Shown: positions 1 through 13,688, counted from the first letter of the stretch. The stretch: 64,000 nt of DNA from Neoscytalidium dimidiatum (GCA_037367355.1 CM074696.1:3472001-3536000), one strand, 5' to 3'. Notes: generated from the sequence alone by a model not told the origin. Program-made: numbers and translations.

Positions 1-311
1 CAGTATAGTGGGGGTTCTGTGAGCTTTGCGCTTGGATGGTAGCATTCCAGGAGCAGGGTGTGTTCCTGCTCATGAAGGTTGGTGGCGGTGATGAGACGAT
101 TGTGGACAATTCGAAGTATCACGGCATATAGACGATGGGAGACGGTGGTGAGAGGAAGCAGGTCAGGGGTTGGCAACGAATTGAAGATGTGAATGAGGAG
201 CTGCTCACAGGCTACCGGTCAGTTTTGACTCTGCTTGCACTAGACGGACTCGCATGTGCGCACCTCGTTCGGCAAAGACAGGAAGCCGCTTCTCACTGTT
301 TCTGACGCCAT
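1..311 (-). CDS. F-box protein, 5' part only (gene runs off the left edge)
   Basis: I join exon 1 (311-264, ATG at 311) to exon 2 (203 down to base 1), with a GTGCGC donor and a TGTGAG acceptor in phase 0. The joined protein starts MASETVRSGFLSLPNEQ and runs into LLIHIFNSLPTPDLLPL, an F-box helix pattern (LPNE..LIHIF..LP..DLL.L..VSHRLY). It is followed by a segment ending LLLECYHPSAKLTEPPLY, which resembles a conserved family of ascomycete F-box proteins. F-box proteins link substrates to Skp1-Cullin1 ubiquitin ligases; the substrate cannot be told from this fragment. The gene is divergent from the Ecm11-like gene 288 bp away. The C-terminal part is outside the window. The splice choice is inferred from the F-box consensus. 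Confidence 0.6.
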
Positions 312-599
312 ATTTGCGCCGAAAGTCAGCGATGTGGACGTGCAGTGTGTAGCTCTGCGGACGATGGGAACAATTGGAGGCGAAGTGCTGGCGCTGATAA
401 AGCCACGAATGACGTTGACCAGGGTGCGATAGCACGGGCCCTCACGCTAGTACTGTTGAGGCCAGGGTCCTCGGTCTCTCTTGCCTCGCGCAGCGACGCG
501 ACAGCTCGACGCGTCTTTCTCGCCCCACCCGTTCAGGTGAACAACTTCAAAACCCACGCACTTCAACTCGCATGTACCTCCTGCTACGATTGAAGTGCC
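312..599. promoter_or_regulatory. Intergenic region between divergent F-box and Ecm11-like genes
   Basis: This 288-bp gap separates two diverging start codons, so it should hold both promoters. I see no convincing TATA box or other named motif. The role is inferred from gene orientation only. Confidence 0.35.
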
Positions 600-2060
600 A
601 TGCAGCATTTCATTCACTTGAGAGATGGCCACCGCACGGCCAGCCCTGTACCAAGCCGCTCACGACAACGCGGGGCTCTCTCTGAAGACGAGCGCCGTCG
701 ACGCGCAGCTGCGGCCAGAGTCGATGTTCCAAATACTAATGCTGATAAAAATCAGCATGAATCTGATGGACAATCATTACAGCAAGAAGTGAAGCGGCAA
801 CCTCGGACAGTCACAGTCAAAGCCCAGTATTCAAGACAGCGACGGTCATCAGTGCCCAGCTCCGATGTGTTTGATACTGATCCAGAGAATGCTGATGTTA
901 CGACAACCACGAATCTCTCAGATGTGTTTCAACCGCAGAACACCTATGCCCAAGGCGGCTACCAGGCCGCAGTATATCAAGGCAGCCTTGTTGGTGACGA
1001 GTCCCAGTTCGCAGAGGATGAGGAGTCGGAAGATGATCGCACACCATACAATCCACAGCAATCCGGCTTGCAAGCTGACGAAGTCAATATTGTCACGAAT
1101 GCAGCTCGTCAAATTGGTGACCATTTTGCACCAAGTCAGTCATATCCCACAACGACTCAGCCTGATGAAGAGGAAGCTGAAGGCAGCTATGATGACTACG
1201 GTCAAGACTATGTCGAGACTGAGCCCCTTGATACCCGTAGGCATGGCGCATGGCAAGGGTCTCAGGATTATGTCCAGCCTCATCCGCCTCATCCCTTTCA
1301 AGATACTGTGCAGCGGCTGCGTAAAGAAGCACCGATACAAAAGACCACATCCGACACCAACCTACCACTCCGCTACGATACTGCTGGAGCCGAGGCTCCT
1401 CGAACTCTTAGTGCTGCCCCCACATATCATGGTCAGCAGCAGCAAAGTAACATGGAACCGCCCCGCATTGCGGAGAGACAGTCGTTCAGGCAAACACCGA
1501 ACCACTCTCCAACACCTTCCAATGCCGAAACTATTAACGAGCGCAACTTCTTCGGCACCGCAGCACAGCAATACCCTTTGACTCCCTCGGAAACCAGTTC
1601 TGAGGTACCTCTTGACTACGACCAAGATACACTGTATAAGATGAAATACAGCGAACTGCACCAGGAGTCCTTTGACTTCGAGCCCCGTGCTGATCCTACC
1701 GAGGCGCCTCTTGCTCATCTGAAAGAAGCCTCGCTCGACATGCGCATGCAAGCCGCGTTTGAGGACCTTGACCCGAATAATCAGGCAAAGTTCTTTGCCA
1801 ACCTCAGTATTGAAGAATGGGAAGATGCCGGCGATTGGTTCCTCGATCAGTTCGGCGGTATTCTCAAGCAATTCAAGGAAGCCCGGAAGAAGAAGAGAAA
1901 TGCTGCACGCGAGTTCGAAAATGAGATCCGGAAGCGCAATGAGGCCGTCAGCAGGAAGAGGCAGTGTATCCAGGATCACATCGACGAGATGAAGGGCAAG
2001 GGAAGTAGCTTGTTGCCGGACACCCCTTCCAGGAGGATGAGGTCTGCGACACCGCGTTGA
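600..2060 (+). CDS. Ecm11-domain protein (meiotic synaptonemal complex central-element type)
   Basis: This is a single uninterrupted frame of 486 aa from ATG 600 to TGA 2060. The first 340 residues are polar, low-complexity and rich in Q, S, P and D/E. The C-terminal block (about 345-475) is conserved-looking: KMKYSEL, then LSIEEWEDAGDWFLDQFGG, then a basic coiled-coil-like stretch rich in K, R and E. This matches the Pfam 'extracellular mutant protein 11' C-terminal domain. In budding yeast Ecm11 works with Gmc2 and is SUMOylated to assemble the synaptonemal complex central element; whether this copy does the same is inference. The N-terminus is variable in the family, so the start or an unseen 5' exon is uncertain. 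The gene is convergent with ALG7. Confidence 0.7.
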   Translation: MQHFIHLRDGHRTASPVPSRSRQRGALSEDERRRRAAAARVDVPNTNADKNQHESDGQSLQQEVKRQPRTVTVKAQYSRQRRSSVPSSDVFDTDPENADVTTTTNLSDVFQPQNTYAQGGYQAAVYQGSLVGDESQFAEDEESEDDRTPYNPQQSGLQADEVNIVTNAARQIGDHFAPSQSYPTTTQPDEEEAEGSYDDYGQDYVETEPLDTRRHGAWQGSQDYVQPHPPHPFQDTVQRLRKEAPIQKTTSDTNLPLRYDTAGAEAPRTLSAAPTYHGQQQQSNMEPPRIAERQSFRQTPNHSPTPSNAETINERNFFGTAAQQYPLTPSETSSEVPLDYDQDTLYKMKYSELHQESFDFEPRADPTEAPLAHLKEASLDMRMQAAFEDLDPNNQAKFFANLSIEEWEDAGDWFLDQFGGILKQFKEARKKKRNAAREFENEIRKRNEAVSRKRQCIQDHIDEMKGKGSSLLPDTPSRRMRSATPR

Positions 2061-2385
2061 ATGCGGAACAGAAGATTGACATCTCCGATGTGCGGGGCTG
2101 TAGGGCATTCACTTATTTGATTTTACTCAGGCGGCCTTGTTTTCCACTTGTGTGCAATGGTACTTGCTGCATGGTCAGGAACGGAAGGAATGGGCGGCTG
2201 CATCACACTGTTGCATTGCTGGTGGCGCTATACTCCTAAGATGGGCATACAAGGAAGAAATACCCTGCTAAGTTTTCACTGTAATGCTCTGACAAGAACT
2301 CAGATGACATGCTAGATAGCTCTATAATTACAAAAACGAGTCTATACAGCCAAGTGCTCTCGATGCAGTATTCTTCGCGCGTATC
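2061..2385. other. Short intergenic gap between convergent genes
   Basis: These 325 bp lie between the stop of the Ecm11-like gene and the stop of ALG7. They should hold both 3' UTRs. Small open frames here have no recognisable content. Confidence 0.5.
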
Positions 2386-4013
2386 TTACACGAACCAATT
2401 GTCCTGTGTGAACACCAACAACGCAAGCCTATGCCTGATCCACAACCCTAACGCACCGCACGCAATCTGCAGCGCGCACAGGCCCAACGCAAGCCGATCC
2501 TCGCGCATCGGCCCGAACCACACCAGCCACAGGTTCAAGATCGTCAAGTTCGTGCTCTCGAGCACGTTGCCCTCCTCGTCCAGCTTGACGCGGACGAGAC
2601 GCAGCTTATGCAGCGCCCTCAGCGCCTTGGCGACGGCCGGCCGCAGCGGTTTCTTCTGCTCGGCGAAGACGACGACGCTGGGCTCGAGCAGGCCGGTGGA
2701 GCGGTTGAAGCGCGGCAGGCGGTGGCGCGGGCAGGGGACGATGTGGAAGAGCTGCGGCGCCGAGTAGAGGAAGTTGACGATCTGCGGGATGAGCAGCAGG
2801 AGCAGCGTCTTCGAGAAGTGGCCGAGGATGCCGACGACGGCGAAGACCATGCCGGCGAAGTAGCAGTACGTGTCGCCGACGAAGACGCGCGCCGGGTACC
2901 AGTTGTGCGCGAGCAGCGCGAGCGAGACGCCGATGAAGGGGAGGAGTAGGTAGAGGGAGAAGAGGTGCGAGTCAGTTGCCGGGTGCGGGATGGGGTAGCC
3001 GGGAGGCGGGGATGGGATCAGGTAGAGGAGGTCATTGAAGGCGAGTAGGAGTGCGATGATGAGGGATTGGGATACTTCGATGCCGTTGATCCCAGCGAGA
3101 ATATTGATGCTGTTGGGGCAGAATATGGAGATGGCCGCCATATAGGCGTAGTAGAGCCATCCTGCACGGACTGTCAGGCGGGAGCGTCAAAGTGGAAGGA
3201 GGTTTTGCGAGGAGGGAGAATGGTGGGGTAACACGGGTTGCTTGACGCCTTACCTATATCAAGCAGGACTCCGAGGTAGGGTCGCAACGGGGTTGGTACG
3301 ACGACCTTGGTGACGCCGAAGTCGACGAAGTAGACGGTGAGCATGGGAATGGAGGCGAAGGCGGGGATAAGGATTTTGTGCCGCCAGCGGATGTCGAAGA
3401 GGTCATCGCCGATGCCAAGGAGGACGACAGTCTGAAGGGAGAGGATCGCAGAGAGATACGAGGCAAGCTAGACAGAATCAACGAAAGAACATGCAATTGG
3501 CAGGGTTTTCTAATATCGACCTTGTTGTGGGGGAAGCGATGGAGGAAGCGGCCGGTCTCGACCTCCTGAACTTGGAGTGTTATGTCCCTGTTGCCGCCGC
3601 CGGACGTGGCGGCTACGATGTCCTTGTAGAAGGGAAAAGGAATGAAGACAAGCAGAGCAAAGAGATAGACGACGGCGCACACAGCACCCATGGTCTCGGG
3701 GCTATCCCCGCATCAGCTCCATTCCGGCATGAAACCCACGGCGGTATTGGGGGGGGGAAGCATCACGTGGGGAGACGCACATCTCGACATTCTTGGGTTT
3801 GGAAAGGTCGCGTCCCTTGAATCCGGCGCGCATGAAGGCATCGCCCAGCCAGCGGATGAGGGCGTAGCAGCTGGCGAAGGCGATGCCGCTGAAGGCCAGC
3901 GAGGCGATCAGCGGCTCGCCGTCGCCCTGGAAGGTGTTCGCAAGGATGCCGATGCAGGCCGCGAGCAGCGAGAGCAGGGCAAGGCTCTCACCGCGCGAGA
4001 GCTGGGCGGCCAT
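2386..4013 (-). CDS. ALG7: UDP-GlcNAc:dolichyl-phosphate GlcNAc-1-phosphotransferase
   Basis: Exons are 4013-3781, 3701-3521, 3467-3254 and 3161-2386. Phases close exactly and give 467 aa, normal for fungal ALG7. This ER membrane enzyme makes GlcNAc-PP-dolichol, the first step of N-glycan precursor synthesis, and is the target of tunicamycin. Visible signatures are KPKNVEIPETMG at the exon 1/2 join, the metal-binding aspartates in LGIGDDLFDIRWRHK (about 155-170), NSINILAGINGIE (about 226-238), and RVFVGDTYCYFAGM (about 302-315). Several hydrophobic segments are spread along the chain, as expected for a protein with about ten membrane spans. The gene is divergent from SEH1, 282 bp upstream, and the two may share a promoter. 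Confidence 0.93.
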
Positions 4014-4295
4014 GGGGGAGGGCGCTGAGAGAAGGAAATTGTAAAACGAGTGTCATGCGGTTTTGGTGGAGCTGCAGGCAGGGCCGGCGGGTGCAGTTGA
4101 AGCCAGATGTTATATATCGGGCCGCGTATCCTCTCCGTTCGCAACGGCCTGTCTGTCTGTCGCGTCGCTGGCGCTCGGCCTCCCTCGCCCGCCGTCGCCG
4201 TCAGCGCAGCTTGAGCGCAGCGCAGCCCACGCACACGCCAGGACGCCCCAGCCGCAGCCCCGCCTAACCGCAAAAAGCAGCCGCCCCGGCGCGCC
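4014..4295. promoter_or_regulatory. Intergenic region between divergent ALG7 and SEH1
   Basis: These 282 bp lie between two diverging ATGs. A TATATA-containing stretch lies near 4110-4117. Bidirectional promoter use is inferred from orientation. Confidence 0.35.
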
Positions 4296-6116
4296 ATGGA
4301 CAACCTCAACGCGCCCGCACCTGCTCACGCGCGCCGCGACAGCATCCAGGAAAAGCTCGACCTGGTCACCACCAAGCTCGCCCGCCCGCAGTTCCTCAAG
4401 ACTCTCACCCCCAGCCGCCTGCCCTCGCAGGCTGCCTCCGACGCCTCGCTCTCGCCCAAGGACCGCGACCGCGACCGCGACGGCCCCGCTCACTCGCATC
4501 GCCGCGCCCAGAGCTTCGCACAGCAGCCCAGTCCGCAGCGCCTGAGCCTCGTCGTCGACGCCTGCAGTGAGCACTCCTCCGAGAAGTCCTACCACGCCGA
4601 CGCACTGCGCAAGAGCACCTCGCTACTGACCTTCGAGTATGGGACAAGGCCCTTAGTGACCGACGCCCACCTAGAGGCCTACCAGGAGCTGCGCGAGTCC
4701 GAGGCCAAAGCCCGTCAGGCCTGGCGCAACATGGCCGCCAACCAGGGCCTGCAGACCTTCGACCACGGCCACCAGGACCTGGTGCTGGCCGTCGACTTCA
4801 ATTTCTTTGGCACCCGCATGGTCACCGCCTCCTCCGACCACCGTCTCAAAGTCTGGGACCGCACGGACGACTGGAGCTTGGTCGACAGTTGGAGGGCGCA
4901 TGATGCAGAGATTGTCGATGTGAGTCCTCACCTGCCTAGGGCTGCAGCTGCCGGGGTGTTCTCCCCCTGCTTGTGTCTTCTCTGCGTCTCCGCATGCAAC
5001 TAATCCAATCCTCCTCCGCCGTTGCACCGTTTCCGTTCACCGTGCAGCCTGCTATATCCCGGACCGCGCCCGTTTCAGTTCCGTTGGGTTTAGGCTGATG
5101 GCTTGCAGGTCAAATGGAACGGCCCATTCATGGGCGAGGTCATTGGCAGCATCGGCGAGGATGGGCGTTTCAAGATCTGGCAGGAAGACGTGACCGAGAT
5201 CGCCAATTCCGGACGTCGCTTTAAGCTCATTTACAGCCAAGTCTCCGAGACACGGACGCCGTTCATGTCGCTCGACTTCAAGCAAATCATGCAAGAGACC
5301 TGGGTCGCTCTCATCACGCGCGACGGCATGCTGACGGTCAACGAGCCCGTCGACCATGGAAATCTCTCCGAATGGCAGATCCTCGCACAAACACAGGTCC
5401 TGCAGCCTCCGCCCCCGCGCTCTGAAGAGACAAGCTTCCGCGTCTGTTTCCACAAGGAGCAACTCCCATGCTGGTCTGCCGTCAACGCGGGGCTGGACCG
5501 ACGCGCCCTGTCACTCGCTGTTGTTGCCATGGATGTGGTCAGGGTCTATCGCAGCGACAAGAACCGCCGTTTCTACGTCGCAGCTGAGCTGACCGGCTCG
5601 CGTAACATTCTCCGTGACCTGGCATGGGCCAATGGTTCCATGCGCGGGACGGACATCATAGCAACCGCAAGCAAGGACGGTCTAATCAGAGTATACGAGC
5701 TCTCTACCCCGGAACACTCGCAACATTCAACCCTTGCCGCCCCAACCGCACCCGAACCCCAACCGTCTCCTCGAAGCCGCCGCAACGCCCCATCGGGCAT
5801 CGGCGCAGGACTAGCCGGCGCCTCCCGCGTCGGCGACAGCCATGAGAGCAGCGACCAGGATCCTGGCCGCGTTAAGCACGCCGTCAAGATGGTCGCCGAG
5901 CTGATCTCAGGCCACGGCGCGGTCTGGCGCGTGGCCTTCTCCCAAATGGGTATGAGGAAATTACTTCACGGGGATCGTCTTTTCTTCTGTGTTAATGATG
6001 TTGCAGGCGACTTACTGGTGTCGACGGGCGACGATGGCGCCATCCGCACCTGGAAAAAGGCGAGCAACAATCGTTGGCTCGAGTACGCGGAGATAGATCC
6101 AGGCAAAGGCCAGTAA
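4296..6116 (+). CDS. SEH1: Nucleoporin / SEACAT subunit Seh1, WD40 protein
   Basis: Exons 4296-4919, 5109-5949 and 6007-6116 give 524 aa with consistent phases. Seh1 is a beta-propeller of the nuclear pore Y-complex and of the SEA/GATOR2 complex that signals amino acids to TORC1. The propeller begins near residue 155 (FDHGHQDLVLAVDFNFFGTR), followed by ASSDHRLKVWDR, VKWNGPFMGEVIGSIGEDG, IIATASKDGLIRVYE and, at the end, VSTGDDGAIRTWKK. The N-terminal 150 residues are a low-complexity extension not found in the shorter (about 350 aa) yeast protein. A disordered insert (about residues 410-460, rich in S, P and R) lies before the last blades. A later in-frame ATG (MAANQG) could start a core-only form. 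The 189-nt first intron is long for this region. Confidence 0.85.
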
Positions 6117-6704
6117 CTACCATTGGCCGTCCCATTAAACCCATCCACTTACCTTTGGCCTTCATATGCTACCTATTCATCTTTTCATAGACCGTTTTGA
6201 CTATTTCTACAGATACTCCACAGGACCAGCAGGTTACTTACCTTCAGGTCGTCTTGGAGGCGTTCAAGGCGCCGGTGTTGTTCCCTGGTTTCGACATCTC
6301 CTCTGACCCGCCTCTGGATGATGGCTAGGGAGAGCCACCGTCGTGATCTTTCCACCAGTAAAGATTTGAACCAAGGGCGTTTATCTGGTTTCCCAATTCG
6401 ATAGACCTCATTTTATTGGCCCCACAACTGCAGGGTTGTTGCAGGCATTCGCGGAAAGAGGGTTATGCGACATGCGCTTCCGAAATCTAGTTCAGTTCAC
6501 CGTTTTTTTTTTGGCGGATTATGATAAACGCCATCCAGAGCGCTCAGTACGCCACGTCCGACAGGCTTCTACGGATGAAGGCACGAAATTTCACTTCATG
6601 TATTGAGACTTTTCACAACCCCCTCACACCCTCAGCTTAGACACCAGGTCTCTGAATAGAAAAAGTTTCTCCCTTCAAACCTCATTATCAGCGACCCATA
6701 CCTT
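6117..6704. other. Intergenic region between convergent SEH1 and carboxylesterase genes
   Basis: This 588-bp gap carries the 3' flanks of two convergent genes. It contains a T8 tract near 6504. I see no conserved coding or RNA signal. Confidence 0.5.
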
Positions 6705-8856
<2,152 letters not shown>

Positions 8857-9696
8857 TCGGGTGGGTAAGGGATTAGGCTGCGATAGAAAAGGGGCTCAAT
8901 GCAGAGTTGGAACCCTTTTGAAATTACGAGTTCTCACGTCAGCCCTATGGGTCGCTTCGGCGTGCCTGGTGTGCGTGGGATTGCAGATCGAGTTTACTGG
9001 ACCTTCCCGAACGGGTAATCCTTGCGTTCTTGTGTATCGCTGCTTTGATGATCGTCAACCCCACCTTTACGCTGCGGCGGAGCAATGAGCTCGGCTTCGG
9101 TATAAATCATAGACCTTACTTTGTTGTCGGCTCCTGGTGCTCTGGTAGGGCGATGGGTCGCAAAAAGTACAATGTCATGGAACGTAGAGCTACTACTTGA
9201 GGAATGGGAATGAACATCTGAGAGAACATCAATGTGAATTGGGAACAGCACGAATAATCCGGGCCACGATGATTATTCTTCAGACACGTTATCACGACAG
9301 GATCCTCACGTATCACTTCAGTGTGTATGCTATTGGCGGCGAACCAATTTATTTGATGGCAATCGTGCTGACTGAGTGAACCGCTTATGCGTTTGGAAGA
9401 CCACAGGTCACGGAGCTCAAGGACGTCGCAGCGATGCCTACAATCTATCTAGATACTCAGATGGAAATGAGAATGAGAACTTGTAATGCGTTGATGTTGC
9501 AAGGAATGAGCTGCTACATGAACAGAGAAAGAAACAGTTGTGAAGAAGATTTACAGGTTGGAAAAATCTTAAGACGCTGCAGCTCATTCGTTGGTGTCCA
9601 AGATAGAATAGACGGCCCGCTGATCAGCCTCATTAAAACCTCAAACCCCCTCAATGAGATGAAGAAAGGGGAGAAAATAGGAGAAAAGAGTACCGA
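8857..9696. other. Intergenic region upstream of the carboxylesterase
   Basis: These 840 bp hold the carboxylesterase promoter and the 3' flank of the small minus-strand gene at 9697. The open frame at 9434-9736 on the plus strand has no recognisable features and looks random. Confidence 0.45.
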
Positions 9697-10020
9697 TCAG
9701 TCCCTTGAGGGAATGGGCAACTGCTTAGCAAAATGAACAAGTCTCCGGCGAAAGCCGTTCAGCTTTTCTCGAGGGAATCCATGAACCTGGCGATTACGCC
9801 TGGCGGCCTTGTGGAGCGCGTACTGTCGAGCTTCCCATTCGAGAGAAGCTGCGCGTTGCATTCGCAGCGCGCCGATCGGATCTTCCGAGAGCAAAGCTGC
9901 ATCAGCCTCCTCGGGGGTCGGCTCCCACATGGTGGTGGTGCTGGTTGCGTTGATAGACTTAGGAGCCTTGGGGGTTTCGGTAGCTGCAGAGGCGCCAGTA
10001 TTGTTGTTTTCGGGGAGCAT
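9697..10020 (-). CDS. Small hypothetical protein (107 aa)
   Basis: A real ATG at 10020 opens a 107-aa frame. It has a polar, Thr/Ser-rich N-terminus and then a helical, charged stretch containing WEPTPEEADAALLSEDPIG and an Arg/Lys-rich segment ending near KAARRNRQVHGF. There is no signal peptide, membrane segment or family that I recognise. The frame might continue through unseen introns, because the last 20 residues look less protein-like. It could also be chance. No function is proposed. Confidence 0.35.
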   Translation of the reverse strand: MLPENNNTGASAATETPKAPKSINATSTTTMWEPTPEEADAALLSEDPIGALRMQRAASLEWEARQYALHKAARRNRQVHGFPREKLNGFRRRLVHFAKQLPIPSRD

Positions 10021-10906
10021 ATTTGCGACGAAGGTTGCCGAAGTGGGATTGTTGTTGTGATTGGAGATATCGGCGGTGGGAGGAAGATCTCGTGGTTGTA
10101 AGAGGTGTTGAGCGAGTTGGAGACAAGTTCGGCCTCGGGGCTCCAGAGAATATCTGAAATGGAAGTGGGAGTGGAACGAGGCCGGAGAAAGAGCTGAAGG
10201 CGAATTTTATATGTATGCGAGAATTGACTCGGTTTTTTCTGTACGCGGTAGCGGATTCGTGCTTGGAGGGTTCGACCAGACTTGTGGTGGGACAACCGTG
10301 GACGACAGGTCGGGACCCATGGACGGCGACGTCAAAACTCCTAAACAACATGTGACACACTTCACAATCCACCTAGTGTTTATGCAAGAATACATCGAGC
10401 TACCGTCGTGTCGCGTTGGAAGCTACAGCGCCGTTGCAAAGGTACGTGAGCGCACACGCTTACTGTAAGATAATGTAGTCACTCGAATGCTTCTAACTGA
10501 TATCTCTATTCTAGCTTCCATCAGCCCACTTATTTGGGAGGCATTACCAACTTCTCGTGGAATACGTACCGTCTAATGCGAGAGTGACTGTACGGTTCCG
10601 TGGTTCTAAGACGCCAGAAACGTGTGTCAGAGAAAACCCACCCAGGAGACGGCTCTCTAATCTATCGGGCAACGGTCGCGAAGACTGCAGAACTGGATGA
10701 GCTCCAATGCGTTGGAACGGCTACCTGGTTACGGGCGATGGTGTCTTCTCGCTCAGCAAGCCAATATCTCCCTAGTTGGAGCTTCGGCTTACAGGCCGAG
10801 GCCGAAAGTGCGATCTACGGCACCAGTAGTTTTGTAAAAATCATTGCGCCGACACGTCTGAGAAGACATGACGGCTGGAGACGGTATACTCAAGGCTCAC
10901 ACCCCT
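10021..10906. other. Intergenic region with nothing recognised
   Basis: These 886 bp lie between the small hypothetical gene and the 3' end of TIP41. Short open frames overlap on both strands without conserved content. Confidence 0.45.
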
Positions 10907-11768
10907 CTACTTAAGTATACATTTCTCCAGTTTGCCGTCGATGATTGGTAAGTGCTCAACGAGTCGGTTTGGGTCCCTCATGAGCGCGGGCACGTCTTCT
11001 CTCGTGATGGCCATTTTCTTCTTGACCACCTCGTATTTTTCTTCGCGGGCTGTATATTCGCGAATCACCTCGCCAGTCTCGAACTCGACAAAGACTCTGG
11101 TGTCGCGAATGCGGAAAATGACGTCGTCCAACCGGAGAAAGAAGCGGCACAGCAGCAGTAGGCGCGCAGGCATGACTCGGATCTTGCATGACATAAGCGA
11201 GATGCCGTTGTCGGCGAGCTCATCCTCGTAGAGCATGACTTCGTCGAAAAACAGAATGGGATCAGGGCGTTTGAGAAGCGCCAAGGGTATCATGGTGTCT
11301 GTCTCTTCGAACTTAGGCGAGACTTCTGAGGGAACCGTTCCTGAATAATCGGTGCTGAAGGACCAGTCGTACGGCTTGACCACTTCTTTGATTTCGGAGG
11401 CGTGATTTTGCCTTGCAGTGCGCTTAGCCCGAGCAGTAGCAGAATTACAAATACGAATATACATCCATAGCTTACCTTGTCTGCTGCCATTCTCTTGAGT
11501 AAGCAACCTCGAATCTCTTCTCGCCAGTTTTGTCGACGCGATCTAACGCGTCGAAGGCATTGAATTCTATGGACCAGCCGGATGCGAGGTGTTCCAACCG
11601 AACAGCGTTATCGCCAAAGATCATTTCAGGTGGGGCGATGCCCAGTTTGTTCGTCATGTCCTCAATAGGGCCGGCCTTCAGGATAGGCAGCTTGCGCGTG
11701 GTGATCTTCCAGCCTTCATGGTTGAGAGACTTGCCCTGGTCGGCTGGAGCTGGAAAATGCGCATTCAT
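10907..11768 (-). CDS. TIP41: TIP41-like regulator of TORC1 / PP2A signalling
   Basis: Exons 11768-11476 and 11411-10907 join in phase 2 (AG|G) to give 265 aa starting MNAHFPAPADQ. Tip41 binds Tap42 and type-2A phosphatases and counters TORC1 signalling in the cytoplasm. The family core is plain: WKITTRKLPILKAGPIEDM, PPEMIFGDNAVRLEH, GWSIEFNAFDALDRV, then VVKPYDWSFSTDYSGTV, DPILFFDEVMLYEDELADN, KIRVMPARLLLLCRFFLRL and an ending in REYTAREEKYE. I took the ATG at 11768 because the family starts about there; the frame is also open for nine codons upstream, but with no ATG. The gene is divergent from the Aurora kinase. Confidence 0.92.
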
Positions 11769-12366
11769 GTTGGAAAAGCTCGCTGTAGAGCTCAAGTCTG
11801 ATGTGGAGAAAGTACTGATAAGCGCGTATCAGCGACAGGACAGATGGTTGCTCGGAGTAAGAAGCTTTTGCAGCGGTGTCGCAGCTGCGCGACGGAGAGC
11901 TTGAGGTCATGCGGCTCATTTTCGGACGGGGCGGGGCACGGCGACATTATTCGTGGCCGCACATCATGTGGAGGCTCTGCGTTTGCACCTCTGCGCGGTG
12001 TCCGCACCGCAAAATCATAGTGCATGCCCACAGAAGCACTGACTGCAGTCTTTGATATTTGCATATCTCGATCTAGGTCATATAATTCAGGCTGTGCCAG
12101 AGCATGTTAACGACGTCACTTGTAGCACGCGAGTGCTCCAGCTGCCCGGGTTGTATGAGAGAGGGCGGCGATTGTTGCCGTGGCGACTGCCGTAAACACT
12201 GCCGGGAAGCAGCTTCTTCTACCACGCCGCTCGCGAACTAACTCCCACCCCAAGGACGACTTCTCCAATTACCCCGGAGCCTACTTAGAACCATACCATC
12301 ACCCTCAGCTGTTACAATCTCTCGACTGTCATTCAGGGTCTCTCTCCACCGCAAGACTCCCAAGCC
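11769..12366. promoter_or_regulatory. Intergenic region between divergent TIP41 and Aurora kinase genes
   Basis: These 598 bp lie between the two chosen start codons. A frame open from 12180 (ATG at 12179-12181 region) reads through Aurora intron 1 into the kinase frame, but it encodes nothing family-like before residue 113. The region is more likely 5' UTR and promoter. Confidence 0.35.
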
Positions 12367-13688
12367 ATGTCAACGAAAACCCTCGAGGCCGCCTTCGAGC
12401 GCATCTCCATTACCAACGAGAACGAGAACGTTGCTGGCCAGAACAGCCATGCTTCCCACAAGGCCAAGGTATGCGAAACCGAATCATTGATAGCCGGATA
12501 CTTGCTGACCAAAGGCAGGGCTCTCTCTCGACCGCAGTAAACCTCGCTGGTCTCAGCTCTACCACCAATCCCAGCCGTGTGAAGCTTCCTCTCCAGAGGC
12601 TACAGCAACCAAATGTCCCCAAGGCCTATAGTAGCAACACAATCGCAAAGATTACTCTTCCGTCGCAAACAGCACAACGCGAGCGCACCGACTCGCGCCC
12701 TTCCGACGAGCTCTCTCACCGCAGCTCCGATAGCGTTCTCTACAAGCAGCCCAGTGCTCCCCGTCAATTCAACCTCAGCATGTTCGAGATCGGCAAGCCG
12801 CTCGGCAAAGGCAAGTTTGGCCGGGTCTACCTAGCCAAAGAGCGTCAATCAGGCTTCGTCTGCGCGCTCAAGGTCCTGCACAAATCGGAGCTGCAGCAGG
12901 GTAAGGTCGAGAAGCAGGTGCGGCGTGAGATCGAGATCCAGTCGAACCTGGCCCACCCCAACATCCTGCGGCTGTTCGGCCACTTCCACGACTCGAAGCG
13001 CATCTTCCTGATCCTCGAGTTCGCGGGCAAGGGCGAGCTGTACAAGCATCTGCGCAAGGAGCAGCGTTTCCCGGAGTGGAAGGCCGCGCAGTACATTGCG
13101 CAGATGGCCGGCGCGCTCAAGTACCTGCACAAGAAGCACATCATGCACCGCGACATCAAGCCCGAGAACATCCTCGTCGGCATCCATGGCGAGATCAAGA
13201 TCTCCGACTTCGGCTGGAGCGTGCACGCGCCCAACAACCGCCGCAACACCATGTGCGGCACCCTCGACTACCTGCCCCCGGAGATGATCAAGCCTGGCAG
13301 CTCTGAGAACTTCTACAATGAGAAGGTCGACTTGTGGAGCTTGGGCGTGCTGACGTACGAGTTCTTGGTGGGAGAAGCGCCGTTCGAAGACACGCCGGTC
13401 ATGACCCAGCGTAGGATCGCGAGAGCGGAGATGACCATTCCAAGCTTCGTGAGCCCCGAGGCTAGGGATCTAATCAAGAAGGCAAGTACTGCTTGGTTAC
13501 CTTTTTTCTGTTAGCTGCGCCTCTAACATGAAGTACAGTTGCTTGTCCTGGACCCCGAGAAGCGTCTCCCTCTTGAGGAGGTCGAGAAGCACCCTTGGAT
13601 CATCAAACACTGCGTGAAGGGCGAGAGAAGCTACCTTCGCACTTCTGGTTCGAGCAAGAGCCGGACGAGCGACAAGTCTGATGCGTAA
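12367..13688 (+). CDS. Aurora kinase (Ipl1/Ark1 type)
   Basis: Exons 12367-12468, 12519-13481 and 13539-13688 give 404 aa, the usual Ipl1 size. Aurora kinase is the catalytic subunit of the chromosomal passenger complex, correcting kinetochore-microtubule attachment. The chosen start gives [20 protein letters not shown], a fungal Aurora-like N-terminus. The kinase domain begins near residue 123 ([20 protein letters not shown]). It has ALKVL (catalytic Lys about 153), [11 protein letters not shown] (about 245), DFGWSVHAP (about 263) and the activation loop [16 protein letters not shown]. Intron 2 (13482-13538) begins with GC, not GT: AAG|GCAAGT. Only that junction preserves [25 protein letters not shown]. 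The continuous frame from 12180 would retain intron 1 and give an unrelated N-terminus. Confidence 0.93.

Noticed and set aside
10265..10280. A GGGTTCGACC box resembling a tRNA B-box
   Set aside because: No matching A-box, acceptor stem or cloverleaf could be found around it.
12180..12468. An upstream in-frame start for the Aurora kinase
   Set aside because: It needs retention of a clean 50-nt intron and gives an N-terminus unlike Aurora; the ATG at 12367 gives a family-like start.
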